Shown: one piece after another, positions 23,281 through 29,667 of the stretch
Layout: each line of letters starts with the position of its first letter
Position numbering within the stretch: position 1 is the stretch's first letter
DNA from: an uncultured Bacteroidales bacterium
GTDB taxonomy: Bacteria > Bacteroidota > Bacteroidia > Bacteroidales > F082
Assembly: GCA_947303625.1 (NCBI GenBank)
Contig: CAMYYV010000010.1
Coordinates: forward strand, 1-44,299
Length of the DNA: 44,299 nt
Direction of reading: 5' to 3'
Notes under the pieces: generated by a model
The model's database searches: none
Seen by the model: only the letters and a program-made list of their open reading frames with translations
Told to the model about the DNA's origin: nothing
Position numbers and translations under genes: made by a program

Positions 23281-24357
23281 ATGAACGAACTTTTCACCAT
23301 CGCGGGGCATTTCGTCGACCCGAAAATCGTCGAAGAGATAGCGCCTCTGGGCAACGGACTCATCAACGACACCTATAAGATTATGGTGGGTGGCAAGCCG
23401 AAGTATGTGCTGCAACGTATCAACAACGCTGTCTTCACTGATGTGGAGATGCTGCAAGGTAACATCGAGGCTGTGTCAAGTCATATCCGGAAGAAATATG
23501 AAAATCAATGCGTTAAGGATATTGAAAGGCGCGTGTTGCATTTCTTGAAGGCCGATACAGGCAAGACCTATGTCGTTGAAGACGGAAAATATTGGCGCGT
23601 GATGGACTTCATCGCCGACAGCTACACTTATGATGCCGTCACCCCAGAATATGCCTACTATGCAGGCCGTTCGTTCGGCGATTTTGAGTCGCTGCTGACC
23701 GACTTGGAGACGCCGATAAGGGAGATTATTCCTGATTTTCACAACATCGAGTTCCGCTTGAAACAGTTGGACGAAGCCATTGCAGACGACAAGGCGGGAC
23801 GTATGAAAGACCCTGAGGTGCAGGACTATGTGGCCAAGATCAAGGCGGTGGCGGAGAGGATGTGTCTTGGTGAGCGGTTATATCGCGAGGGCAAGCTGCC
23901 GAAGCGCATCTGCCACTGCGACACCAAGGTCAATAACATGCTCTTTGACAAGGAGGGCAACGTGCTCTGCGTTATTGATTTGGATACGGTGATGCCGAGT
24001 TTCGTCTTCTCTGACTTCGGTGATTTTTTGCGTTCGGCTGCCAACACGGGCGCTGAGGATGACCCCGATTTGGACCACATCCATTTCAATATGGAGGTCT
24101 TCAAGGCCTTCGCGAAAGGTTATTTAGAAGGAACGAAATCTTTTCTTTTGCCGATTGAGAAAGAGAACCTGCCCTACGCAGCCACCCTGTTCCCCTATAT
24201 GCAGGCGGTGCGTTTCTTTGCAGATTACATCAATGGCGACACCTATTATAAGATAAGGTATCCCGAACACAATATGGTGCGCACGCGGGCACAATGGAAA
24301 TTGTTTGAGGAGGCAGAGAAGTGTCTGCCTGAAATGAAAGAAATGATGAATTTGTAG
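23281..24357 (+). CDS. Aminoglycoside-phosphotransferase-fold kinase, N-acetylhexosamine 1-kinase-like
   Basis: 358 residues, cytoplasmic. The start at 23281 gives MNELFTIAGHF, which matches the usual beginning of such kinases; the reading frame is open further upstream but only through the repeat element. Catalytic loop ICHCDTKVNNMLFD (about 209-222) and metal-binding CVIDLDTVMPS (about 225-235) followed by DFGDFLRS are characteristic of NahK-type N-acetylhexosamine 1-kinases of the aminoglycoside phosphotransferase fold. Reaction: GlcNAc or GalNAc plus ATP to the 1-phosphate. Its divergent neighbour is a GH109 glycosidase, which fits GalNAc salvage. Substrate is inferred from family resemblance and context. 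Confidence 0.75.
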   Translation: MNELFTIAGHFVDPKIVEEIAPLGNGLINDTYKIMVGGKPKYVLQRINNAVFTDVEMLQGNIEAVSSHIRKKYENQCVKDIERRVLHFLKADTGKTYVVEDGKYWRVMDFIADSYTYDAVTPEYAYYAGRSFGDFESLLTDLETPIREIIPDFHNIEFRLKQLDEAIADDKAGRMKDPEVQDYVAKIKAVAERMCLGERLYREGKLPKRICHCDTKVNNMLFDKEGNVLCVIDLDTVMPSFVFSDFGDFLRSAANTGAEDDPDLDHIHFNMEVFKAFAKGYLEGTKSFLLPIEKENLPYAATLFPYMQAVRFFADYINGDTYYKIRYPEHNMVRTRAQWKLFEEAEKCLPEMKEMMNL

Positions 24358-24452
24358 AGACGCGATTTATCGCGTCTCCAATGACATCATTGGCGTTTTT
24401 ATTTCGAGACGCGATGAAATGTAAATTCGGCAGAGCCAATCGGCGTCTCTAC
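24354..24452. repeat. GTAGAGACGCG palindromic repeat containing both stop codons of convergent genes
   Basis: Outer inverted repeats GTAGAGACGC (24354-24363) and GCGTCTCTAC (24443-24452) enclose an internal palindrome (24357-24378). The kinase stop TAG (24355-24357) and the thioredoxin-like gene's stop TAG (minus strand 24449-24451) are both formed by this GTAGAG end sequence, which suggests the element trimmed both genes. It may also act as a bidirectional terminator. Confidence 0.85.
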
Positions 24453-25246
24453 AGGATTAATGGGATTTGTTTCGCCCGTATTTTCTTGGCAATAATGCGT
24501 TTGTCGCGGTCCAAGACGTAAATCAGAGGTGTGGTTTCAATGTCGTATAAGCCAATCAGTTCCGACGGATTTGTAATCCGGCGGTATTGAATGGGGGATT
24601 TTAAATCCCCGTTTCCTTGCGGTCGGATTGCAAATCCGCCCGAACCCTCTGGGTTCATGTCGATGGCCAAAATCTTGATTTCGGGGTGTTGTCCGACGAC
24701 CGAATCCAAATCCTGTATTTCTTGTTGGCAGACTTCACAATCGTGGTCGTAGAAAAACAAAACCGTGTATTCGCTTTCAATGGATTGTAAGTCAAAGTCA
24801 TCGAATTTGATGTCAGGCGCGGGTGCAAACAAAACCAGTTTTCTAAGCCGTTCGGCTTTGTCGCGAATCAATGCCAAATTGGTTTCGTTCAAATCCTTGA
24901 TTTCCATGCGAGAGAAGTAGTTGTCGTAGAGGTAGACGAACACTTCGTCATGGGTCATGTATACAGGGTGGCGGTATTTCTCCAATAGATGCCACAGGAT
25001 GAAATCACGCAGGTCGGTGTTGTAGCTGGTCCGTTCCACCAAGCGGTCGATTTCCACGGTGATGGAATCGGGTAGGGGAGCGACCATTTTGTCGAAATAG
25101 AAATCAAGTTGTGCGGCCAACACAGGGTTTTCGTCCGTAGGCCCGTCGAATGCTTCGATGCCGTCCCAGAAATGGGGATTTTGGGCATTAATTTTGGGTA
25201 AAGAAAAAGCCAAAAACAGAAATGCTATGAACAACTTCGGTTTCAC
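24449..25246 (-). CDS. Secreted thioredoxin-like (TlpA/ResA-type) protein with in-frame repeat insertion
   Basis: 265 residues. Signal peptide MKPKLFIAFLFLAFSLPKINAQ, then an N-terminal helical region, then a thioredoxin fold with CEVC (Cys170 and Cys173) and ETTPLIYVLD, the cis-Pro segment. Residues about 199-230 are encoded by palindromic repeats (24566-24638), and replace or expand the loop between the second and third strands, so activity could be affected. The stop codon is donated by another repeat. Its start overlaps the YoeB-like toxin gene by 4 bp (ATGA), so translation may be coupled. Probable role: disulfide or redox handling in the periplasm. Confidence 0.75.
   Translation of the reverse strand: MKPKLFIAFLFLAFSLPKINAQNPHFWDGIEAFDGPTDENPVLAAQLDFYFDKMVAPLPDSITVEIDRLVERTSYNTDLRDFILWHLLEKYRHPVYMTHDEVFVYLYDNYFSRMEIKDLNETNLALIRDKAERLRKLVLFAPAPDIKFDDFDLQSIESEYTVLFFYDHDCEVCQQEIQDLDSVVGQHPEIKILAIDMNPEGSGGFAIRPQGNGDLKSPIQYRRITNPSELIGLYDIETTPLIYVLDRDKRIIAKKIRAKQIPLIL
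24566..24638. repeat. Three consecutive palindromes inside the thioredoxin-like gene
   Basis: CGGATTTGTAATCCG (24566-24580), GGGGATTTTAAATCCCC (24594-24610) and CGGATTGCAAATCCG (24624-24638) follow one another within the coding region. Each is a near-perfect palindrome, and the host reading frame is kept. Confidence 0.85.
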
Positions 25247-25515
25247 TTGTCGTCGTAATGGCCGTAAGATGAAAGAATATAAACCAAGATTTCGCTTTCA
25301 AAAATACGATAAACTAGGCGATGCTTTTTTGTGATATGACAGCTCCATCTGTTATTAGGTTCTCCTTTTAAAGGCTCTGGGTGACTGGTGCCGGTTTTGG
25401 GATGGAGGGCAATTTCTTGTATGAGTTTTACCGCTTTGTTAAAACTGGCAGGCTCACTTTTTTTTAGTTTGGACAACCCCTCCTTGGCTTCTTGAGCAAA
25501 TGTAATTTTGTACAT
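25243..25515 (-). CDS. YoeB/Txe-type mRNA-interferase toxin
   Basis: 90 residues, the usual YoeB length. HPEPLKGE, RWSCHITKKHRLVYRI and YGHYDDK are the family's landmarks; the likely catalytic residues correspond to Glu47, Arg66 and His86. YoeB toxins cleave ribosome-bound mRNA under stress. It is 2 bp downstream of its antitoxin and overlaps the thioredoxin-like gene by 4 bp. This arrangement, antitoxin first, is standard for the family; downstream coupling to a redox gene is unusual. Confidence 0.9.
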   Translation of the reverse strand: MYKITFAQEAKEGLSKLKKSEPASFNKAVKLIQEIALHPKTGTSHPEPLKGEPNNRWSCHITKKHRLVYRIFESEILVYILSSYGHYDDK

Positions 25516-25517
25516 AG

Positions 25518-25772
25518 TTACAAAGAATTAAGCCAGGCATTCATTTCTTCCATGTTGTCGAAAGTAATGCATTTCCCTTCAGCAATTTCACGTTCTGCCT
25601 CATCAATCTTGGCAAAAAACTCCTCTTTGCTCATCAAAGTCGGGTCTTTCTCCTCTTTCACCAAACGACGTAAGTATTTGGCCAACTTCTTGAGTTTGTT
25701 CTCATCCTCTGCAATTGCGCCGATGTTATGGAATATTTCTGCGTTGAGCGCACCTATTTGTACGGAAGTCAT
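25518..25772 (-). CDS. Antitoxin of the YoeB-type pair
   Basis: 84 residues, acidic and without a membrane segment. The N-terminal part (SVQIGALNAEIFHNIGAIAED) may be the DNA-binding/dimer part, and the C-terminal part (KIDEAEREIAEGKCITFDN..) would cover the toxin. A Bacteroidota -7 box lies 26 bp upstream on the same strand. The assignment rests mainly on position directly before the toxin gene. Confidence 0.75.
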   Translation of the reverse strand: MTSVQIGALNAEIFHNIGAIAEDENKLKKLAKYLRRLVKEEKDPTLMSKEEFFAKIDEAEREIAEGKCITFDNMEEMNAWLNSL

Positions 25773-25797
25773 AGCTTTATCGTTTTGTTTCTTGCTG

Positions 25798-25805
25798 CAA
25801 AAATA
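25798..25805 (-). promoter_or_regulatory. -7 box TATTTTTG for the toxin-antitoxin operon
   Basis: Minus-strand TATTTTTG, a TAnnTTTG match, 26 bp upstream of the antitoxin ATG. It faces away from the promoter of the gene at 25867. Confidence 0.55.
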
Positions 25806-25814
25806 GGCAGAATT

Positions 25815-25844
25815 TTTGAAATTGGCTACATTTCACTAAATTTG
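25815..25844 (+). promoter_or_regulatory. -33/-7 promoter for the EEP-family gene
   Basis: TTTG at 25815-25818 and TAAATTTG at 25837-25844 are separated by 18 bp, close to the 19-20 bp of the Bacteroidota consensus. It is 22 bp before ATG 25867. Confidence 0.7.
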
Positions 25845-25866
25845 CAGCGTATTTTAAGGAATTTAT

Positions 25867-26931
25867 ATGCGTAAATATGTTTTGCTCTGTTTTGTGTGTT
25901 TTGTGATCACGGCTACTGCGATGGCTCAAAACGAGCCTGTCCGTGTTGCATTCTGGAACATGGAGAATTTCTTCGATCCCTTCGTCGACAGCACCAAGAC
26001 ATACAACGCTTTCACTGAGGATGGCATGCAGCATTGGACGAAGAGCCGTTTCTACCGCAAGCGCAACAACATGTACAAGGCCATCCTGGCAATGTCGGAG
26101 AACCGACCCATAGGCATCCTCGGCATGTGTGAAGTGGAGAACGAGTACGTGTTGAGTGCCCTCTTCGATCAGACGCCGCTCAAGAAGCACAACTACCGAT
26201 GGGTGCACTACGAAGGCCCCGACAAGCGCGGCATCGATCCTGCCATCGTATATTCCATCGACCATTTTCAGCTCGTGGAGAGTGCGGTGATTCCTTATTA
26301 CAACCCCGAGGATACGGCGTACCATTCGAGAGATATACTGTATGCGAAGTTTATTCATAAGGAGAGCGACCCTTCGACAGGCTCAGGGACCGCTGACACC
26401 ATCCACATTTTCGTCAACCACTGGCCTTCGCGCTATAGCGGCGAACTGGAAACAGTAGGTTCGCGTTCTTGCTCGGCATCGATATTGCGCGCCAAGGTCG
26501 ACTCCATCATGGCATCGGCCCCCAAAGGCTACCACCCTAAGGTCATCATGATGGGCGACTTGAACGACTGTCCCACCGATCCGAGCGTCTATGATGTGCT
26601 GCGAGCACGCCATCCCAGCGAGAGGGAAGACGGCTGCCTTTTCAACCTGTTTGGAAAGAGCGACGGTCTCGGATTTGAAGGCACCCTTAAACATCAGGCC
26701 GATTGGCAGATCTTCGACCAGATTATCGTTACCGAGGGTGTGATGGATGATAGGGAAGGGCTCCATTATCAAGAAGGTAGCGCCCGTATCTTCCATGCCG
26801 ACTTCATGCTCGAAGACGACGAGACCTATCACGACAAAAAGCTCTTCCGTACTTATATCGGTCCTCGCTATTTCGGCGGCTTCAGCGACCACTTGCCGGT
26901 ATACATTGATTTAATTAGGAATGTGGAATGA
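25867..26931 (+). CDS. Secreted endonuclease/exonuclease/phosphatase (EEP) family protein
   Basis: 354 residues. Signal peptide ending ATAMAQ; then the EEP fold: FWNMENFFDP, MCEVENEYVL (catalytic Glu), FVNHWPSR (His), MMGDLNDCP (Asp and Asn) and SDHLPVYIDL (final Asp-His pair). Such proteins are metal-dependent phosphodiesterases acting on nucleic acids or lipids; the substrate cannot be told here. Ahead of the HWPS strand, KESDPSTGSGTADT is encoded by a repeat sequence (26370-26391) inserted in frame. It has its own promoter and appears monocistronic. Confidence 0.88.
   Translation: MRKYVLLCFVCFVITATAMAQNEPVRVAFWNMENFFDPFVDSTKTYNAFTEDGMQHWTKSRFYRKRNNMYKAILAMSENRPIGILGMCEVENEYVLSALFDQTPLKKHNYRWVHYEGPDKRGIDPAIVYSIDHFQLVESAVIPYYNPEDTAYHSRDILYAKFIHKESDPSTGSGTADTIHIFVNHWPSRYSGELETVGSRSCSASILRAKVDSIMASAPKGYHPKVIMMGDLNDCPTDPSVYDVLRARHPSEREDGCLFNLFGKSDGLGFEGTLKHQADWQIFDQIIVTEGVMDDREGLHYQEGSARIFHADFMLEDDETYHDKKLFRTYIGPRYFGGFSDHLPVYIDLIRNVE
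26370..26391. repeat. TTCGACAGGCTCAGGG-type repeat within the EEP gene
   Basis: A short CCCTTCGACAG..CTCAGGGACC segment with a palindromic character. I recognise it as a sequence that recurs in many genomes. Here it is translated in frame (DPSTGSG). Confidence 0.6.
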
Positions 26932-26986
26932 GGAATAAAACTACATTCCGAATTCATCATTCAGCATTCAGCATTTAAAAAAAACC

Positions 26987-26994
26987 TATCTTTG
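26987..26994 (+). promoter_or_regulatory. -7 box TATCTTTG for the EamA gene
   Basis: Perfect TAnnTTTG box 25 bp before ATG 27020. The gap from the EEP gene also holds short repeats of GGAATG / CATTC, whose pairing could act as a terminator. Confidence 0.6.
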
Positions 26995-27019
26995 CGGCCA
27001 AATTAAAAGCGAATTCGCC

Positions 27020-27931
27020 ATGTGGGTAGTACTCTCGTTGATTTCCGCAGTCCTCCTGGGCTTCTACGACATCTTCAAGAAACAGACCGTCGTCAACAAC
27101 GCCATCATCCCCGTCCTTTTCTATAGCACCCTGATCAGCGGCCTTATGTTCTTGCCGTTTGTGCTGCTGTCGCACTACAAGCCTTACATTTTCACGGGTG
27201 GCTTTATGGAGAAACTCTACATCGAGCCATTGACATTCCAGCAGCATCTATTCATTTTGGGCAAGACCGCCCTCATCCTTGCCTCGTGGATGTTCAGCTA
27301 CTCGGCCATGAAGCATCTGCCTATCACCGTGGTGGGGCCTGTCAACCAGCTGAGACCTGCGATTTCTGTTGTTTTATTATTTTTGATTTTTCAAGAGAAA
27401 CTCACTGTCATACAATGGGTTGGCGTGGTGCTCGCCATTGTGTCGTTTTACTTGATGAACCGCTCGGGCAAGCTGGAGGGCATCCAATTCAAGTCGAACA
27501 AATGGGTCTATATGCTGCTCGGCTCGGCCATCCTCGTGGCCTTGAGCGGTGTCTACGACAAGTTCCTGCTCAGCTATATTGAAAAGCCCATGTCGCCCAT
27601 GACCATCCAGGCATGGTACACCATCTACGATTTCCTGATGATGGCCGTGCTGTTCTTGCTCATTTGGCTGCCCAAACGTAAGAAACAGCCCTTCGAGTGG
27701 CGCTGGGGTATCGTGGCTATGGCGGTGTTCGTCACAGTAGCCGATGTCATCTACCTCACTGGCTTGAAGCAAGATGCTGCCGTGGTGGTGCTCATCCCGC
27801 TCATCCTCTATGGCGTGCGTCTCATTGTGTCGTTCGTCTACGGCATTTTCGGCTTCAAGGAGGTGAACATCAAGAGCAAGATCATCCCGCTTTTGATGGT
27901 ACTGGCGGCTTTGGTTTGCCTGTGCATTTAA
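27020..27931 (+). CDS. EamA-family (drug/metabolite) transporter
   Basis: 303 residues, with about ten predicted membrane helices in two repeats of five, as in the EamA (DMT) superfamily. Features: ILASWMFSYSAMKHLPITVVGPVNQLRPA closes the first half, and VIYLTGLKQDAAVVVLIPLIL the second. Substrate unknown; relatives export amino acids or sugars. It ends ..LAALVCLCI, and a second sequence encoding nearly the same ten codons follows the ATPase gene 1.5 kb downstream. Confidence 0.88.
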   Translation: MWVVLSLISAVLLGFYDIFKKQTVVNNAIIPVLFYSTLISGLMFLPFVLLSHYKPYIFTGGFMEKLYIEPLTFQQHLFILGKTALILASWMFSYSAMKHLPITVVGPVNQLRPAISVVLLFLIFQEKLTVIQWVGVVLAIVSFYLMNRSGKLEGIQFKSNKWVYMLLGSAILVALSGVYDKFLLSYIEKPMSPMTIQAWYTIYDFLMMAVLFLLIWLPKRKKQPFEWRWGIVAMAVFVTVADVIYLTGLKQDAAVVVLIPLILYGVRLIVSFVYGIFGFKEVNIKSKIIPLLMVLAALVCLCI

Positions 27932-27933
27932 GC

Positions 27934-28053
27934 AAAAAATCTTGATTTCGTGCAAAAACGGTGCTGAAAAAATCTTGATTTCGTGTAAAAATAGTGCTGA
28001 AAAAATCTTGATTTCGTGCAAAAATAGTGCTGAAAAAATCTTGATTTCGTGAA
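27934..28053 (+). repeat. 33-bp tandem repeat, about 3.6 copies, upstream of the ATPase gene
   Basis: Copies at 27934-27966, 27967-27999, 28000-28032 and a partial one from 28033. Each contains CTTGATTTCGTG and ends GTGCTG in the full copies. The repeat carries a TTG that, in the last copy (28041-28043), sits 17 bp before the -7 box, so it could be a -33 element present several times. The copies differ by only a few bases, suggesting recent slippage or recombination. Confidence 0.92.
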
Positions 28054-28060
28054 AAAGTTG

Positions 28061-28068
28061 TATCTTTG
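28061..28068 (+). promoter_or_regulatory. -7 box TATCTTTG for the ATPase gene
   Basis: Perfect TAnnTTTG box. Transcription would start near 28074, so an ATG at 28096 leaves a leader of about 20 nt and is preferred over the in-frame ATG at 28072. Confidence 0.7.
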
Positions 28069-28095
28069 CGGATGAAATTCAATAGGATATTGGAA

Positions 28096-29445
28096 ATGAA
28101 ACGAAAGATTTATAACGAATTGCTTGATTGGAAGCAGAAAGAGCAGGGTGGGGTGGCTCTTATGGTGGAAGGCGCACGACGTGTCGGGAAGAGCTATATC
28201 GTGGAAGAATTTGCCAAAAATGAGTACAGGTCCTACATCCTTGTCAACTTTGCCCACATCAGCAGGGACATGAAAGCCGTGTTCGACAATTACCTCAATG
28301 AGACGGACTTGTTTTTGAAATTCCTTCAGAATGTGTCTGGAGTGCAGTTGCATGAACGCAATTCGTTGATTGTCTTCGACGAGGTGCAGAAGTATCCTTT
28401 AGCTCGACAGGCCATCAAGCATTTGGTGGCAGATGGCCGTTACGATTATATCGAGACGGGTTCGTTGGTCAGCATCAACGAGAATACGGAGGGGATTCTG
28501 CTGCCTTCCGAGGAGCGTTCTTTGCCGATGTATCCGATGGACTTTGAGGAGTTTCTTTGGGCGCTTGGCGACGAGATGACCATGCCTTTCATCAGGGATT
28601 GTTTCGAGAAGAAAATGCCAATGGGGCCAATGCATCGCAAGGCGTTGACCTTGTTCCGGCAGTATCTCATCGTGGGTGGAATGCCGCAGGCTGTGGCCAA
28701 GTATGTAAAGACGGGAAACTTCAAGGAGGTGGATGCCGTGAAGCGCGACATCCTCGCCTTGTATCGGCACAGCATCGACAAGCATTCCAAGGGCTATCGT
28801 GAGAAGGTGAAGGCTGTTTTCGACCAGATTCCGGGCGAACTGCAGAAGCATGAGAAGCGCTTCAAGCTTTCGGACTTGGCTGAGGATGCCCGCTTCCGTT
28901 CGTATGAAACCTCGTTCTTTTGGCTGCAAGATGCCAAAATCATCAATATGTGTTATGGCGTCACCGAACCGCAGGTGGGCATGAGACTTAGGCAGGACAG
29001 CATGACATTCAAGTGCTACATGGGCGACACGGGACTGCTCATTTCACACGCCTTCGACGAAAAGGCCATACAAGGGGAGGAACTGTACCAGAAGCTGCTT
29101 TTGGACAAGTTGGAAATCAATTCCGGGATGCTGGTGGAGAACATTGTGGCGCAGATGCTCATGGCAAGCGGCCATAAGTTGTACTTTTACAGCAACCCTT
29201 CACGAGAGAACGTTGCCGACCGTATGGAAATTGACTTCCTCGTTGAAAAGCCCACACTGACCAACGCGCACAACATTTGCCCGATCGAGGTGAAATCGGG
29301 CAAGAACTATACCTTGTCGTCATTAAAGAAATTCCGCCATAAATTCGCAAAGCAATTGGCGACCCCTTATGTTGTCCATTACCAGGATTACAAGGAAAAC
29401 GACGGCATCGTCTATCTTCCCATTTATATGGTGTCGTTATTATAG
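28096..29445 (+). CDS. AAA ATPase with DUF4143-type C-terminal domain
   Basis: 449 residues from the preferred ATG at 28096 (MKRKIYNELLDWK, the usual family start); an alternative in-frame ATG is at 28072. P-loop GARRVGKS (residues 26-33), Walker B LIVFDEVQKYP (about 91-101) and a sensor-like IETGSL are seen. The C-terminal part ends in a nuclease-fold-like VADRMEIDFLV..CPIEVKSGKNY strand pair (residues about 375-410), typical of the DUF4143 region. These proteins are abundant in Bacteroidota, often in mobile contexts, and their function is unknown; nuclease or restriction-linked roles have been proposed for relatives. Codon use resembles its neighbours. Confidence 0.88.
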   Translation: MKRKIYNELLDWKQKEQGGVALMVEGARRVGKSYIVEEFAKNEYRSYILVNFAHISRDMKAVFDNYLNETDLFLKFLQNVSGVQLHERNSLIVFDEVQKYPLARQAIKHLVADGRYDYIETGSLVSINENTEGILLPSEERSLPMYPMDFEEFLWALGDEMTMPFIRDCFEKKMPMGPMHRKALTLFRQYLIVGGMPQAVAKYVKTGNFKEVDAVKRDILALYRHSIDKHSKGYREKVKAVFDQIPGELQKHEKRFKLSDLAEDARFRSYETSFFWLQDAKIINMCYGVTEPQVGMRLRQDSMTFKCYMGDTGLLISHAFDEKAIQGEELYQKLLLDKLEINSGMLVENIVAQMLMASGHKLYFYSNPSRENVADRMEIDFLVEKPTLTNAHNICPIEVKSGKNYTLSSLKKFRHKFAKQLATPYVVHYQDYKENDGIVYLPIYMVSLL

Positions 29446-29474
29446 TGGCCGCGCTGGTGTGCCTGTGCGTATAA
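29445..29474 (+). pseudogene. Ten-codon relic resembling the 3' end of an EamA gene
   Basis: In frame it reads VAALVCLCV-stop, against LAALVCLCI-stop at the end of the intact gene (27902-27931); the two match at 23 of 29 nt, and nearly all differences are synonymous. It follows the ATPase stop codon directly, overlapping it. This suggests that the ATPase cassette was inserted at, or near, the end of an EamA gene. It is short and could be chance. Confidence 0.45.
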
Positions 29475-29581
29475 TCCTTTTATATCCAACTGATTGCCAG
29501 TCCTTTCTGCTGTAACCCTTATATTACTTATATTAGGAAAAATTTCTTCAAAAAAAGTGCGTTTTTTAGGGTTATTTTTCG

Positions 29582-29589
29582 TATTTTTG
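29582..29589 (+). promoter_or_regulatory. -7 box TATTTTTG for the first GGGN-repeat gene
   Basis: TATTTTTG followed by CGC, 78 bp before ATG 29668. The leader then ends GATAGTCAATTATTTTGAAT, which is matched at the second paralogue. The rest of the 222-bp gap from 29446 holds nothing else that is recognised apart from the relic at 29445-29474. Confidence 0.55.
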
Positions 29590-29667
29590 CGCACTCAAAA
29601 GACCGTATAATGCCTTATGGTCAAGAGAATAGTATAAAATTTTGATAGTCAATTATTTTGAATAGTA

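Noticed and set aside
27934-28053. Possible CRISPR array
   Set aside because: The 33-bp units are directly adjacent with no unique spacers and end in a promoter; this is a tandem repeat.
27941-28053. LytTR-like half-sites (ATTTCGTGCA) in the 33-bp repeats
   Set aside because: The resemblance to ATTTCGTACA is 9 of 10, but the period is 33 and not about 21 bp, and chance resemblance is likely in such AT-rich DNA.
28072-28095. Start of the ATPase at ATG 28072
   Set aside because: It would be at or before the probable transcription start; the typical family N terminus begins at 28096. It is kept only as an alternative.
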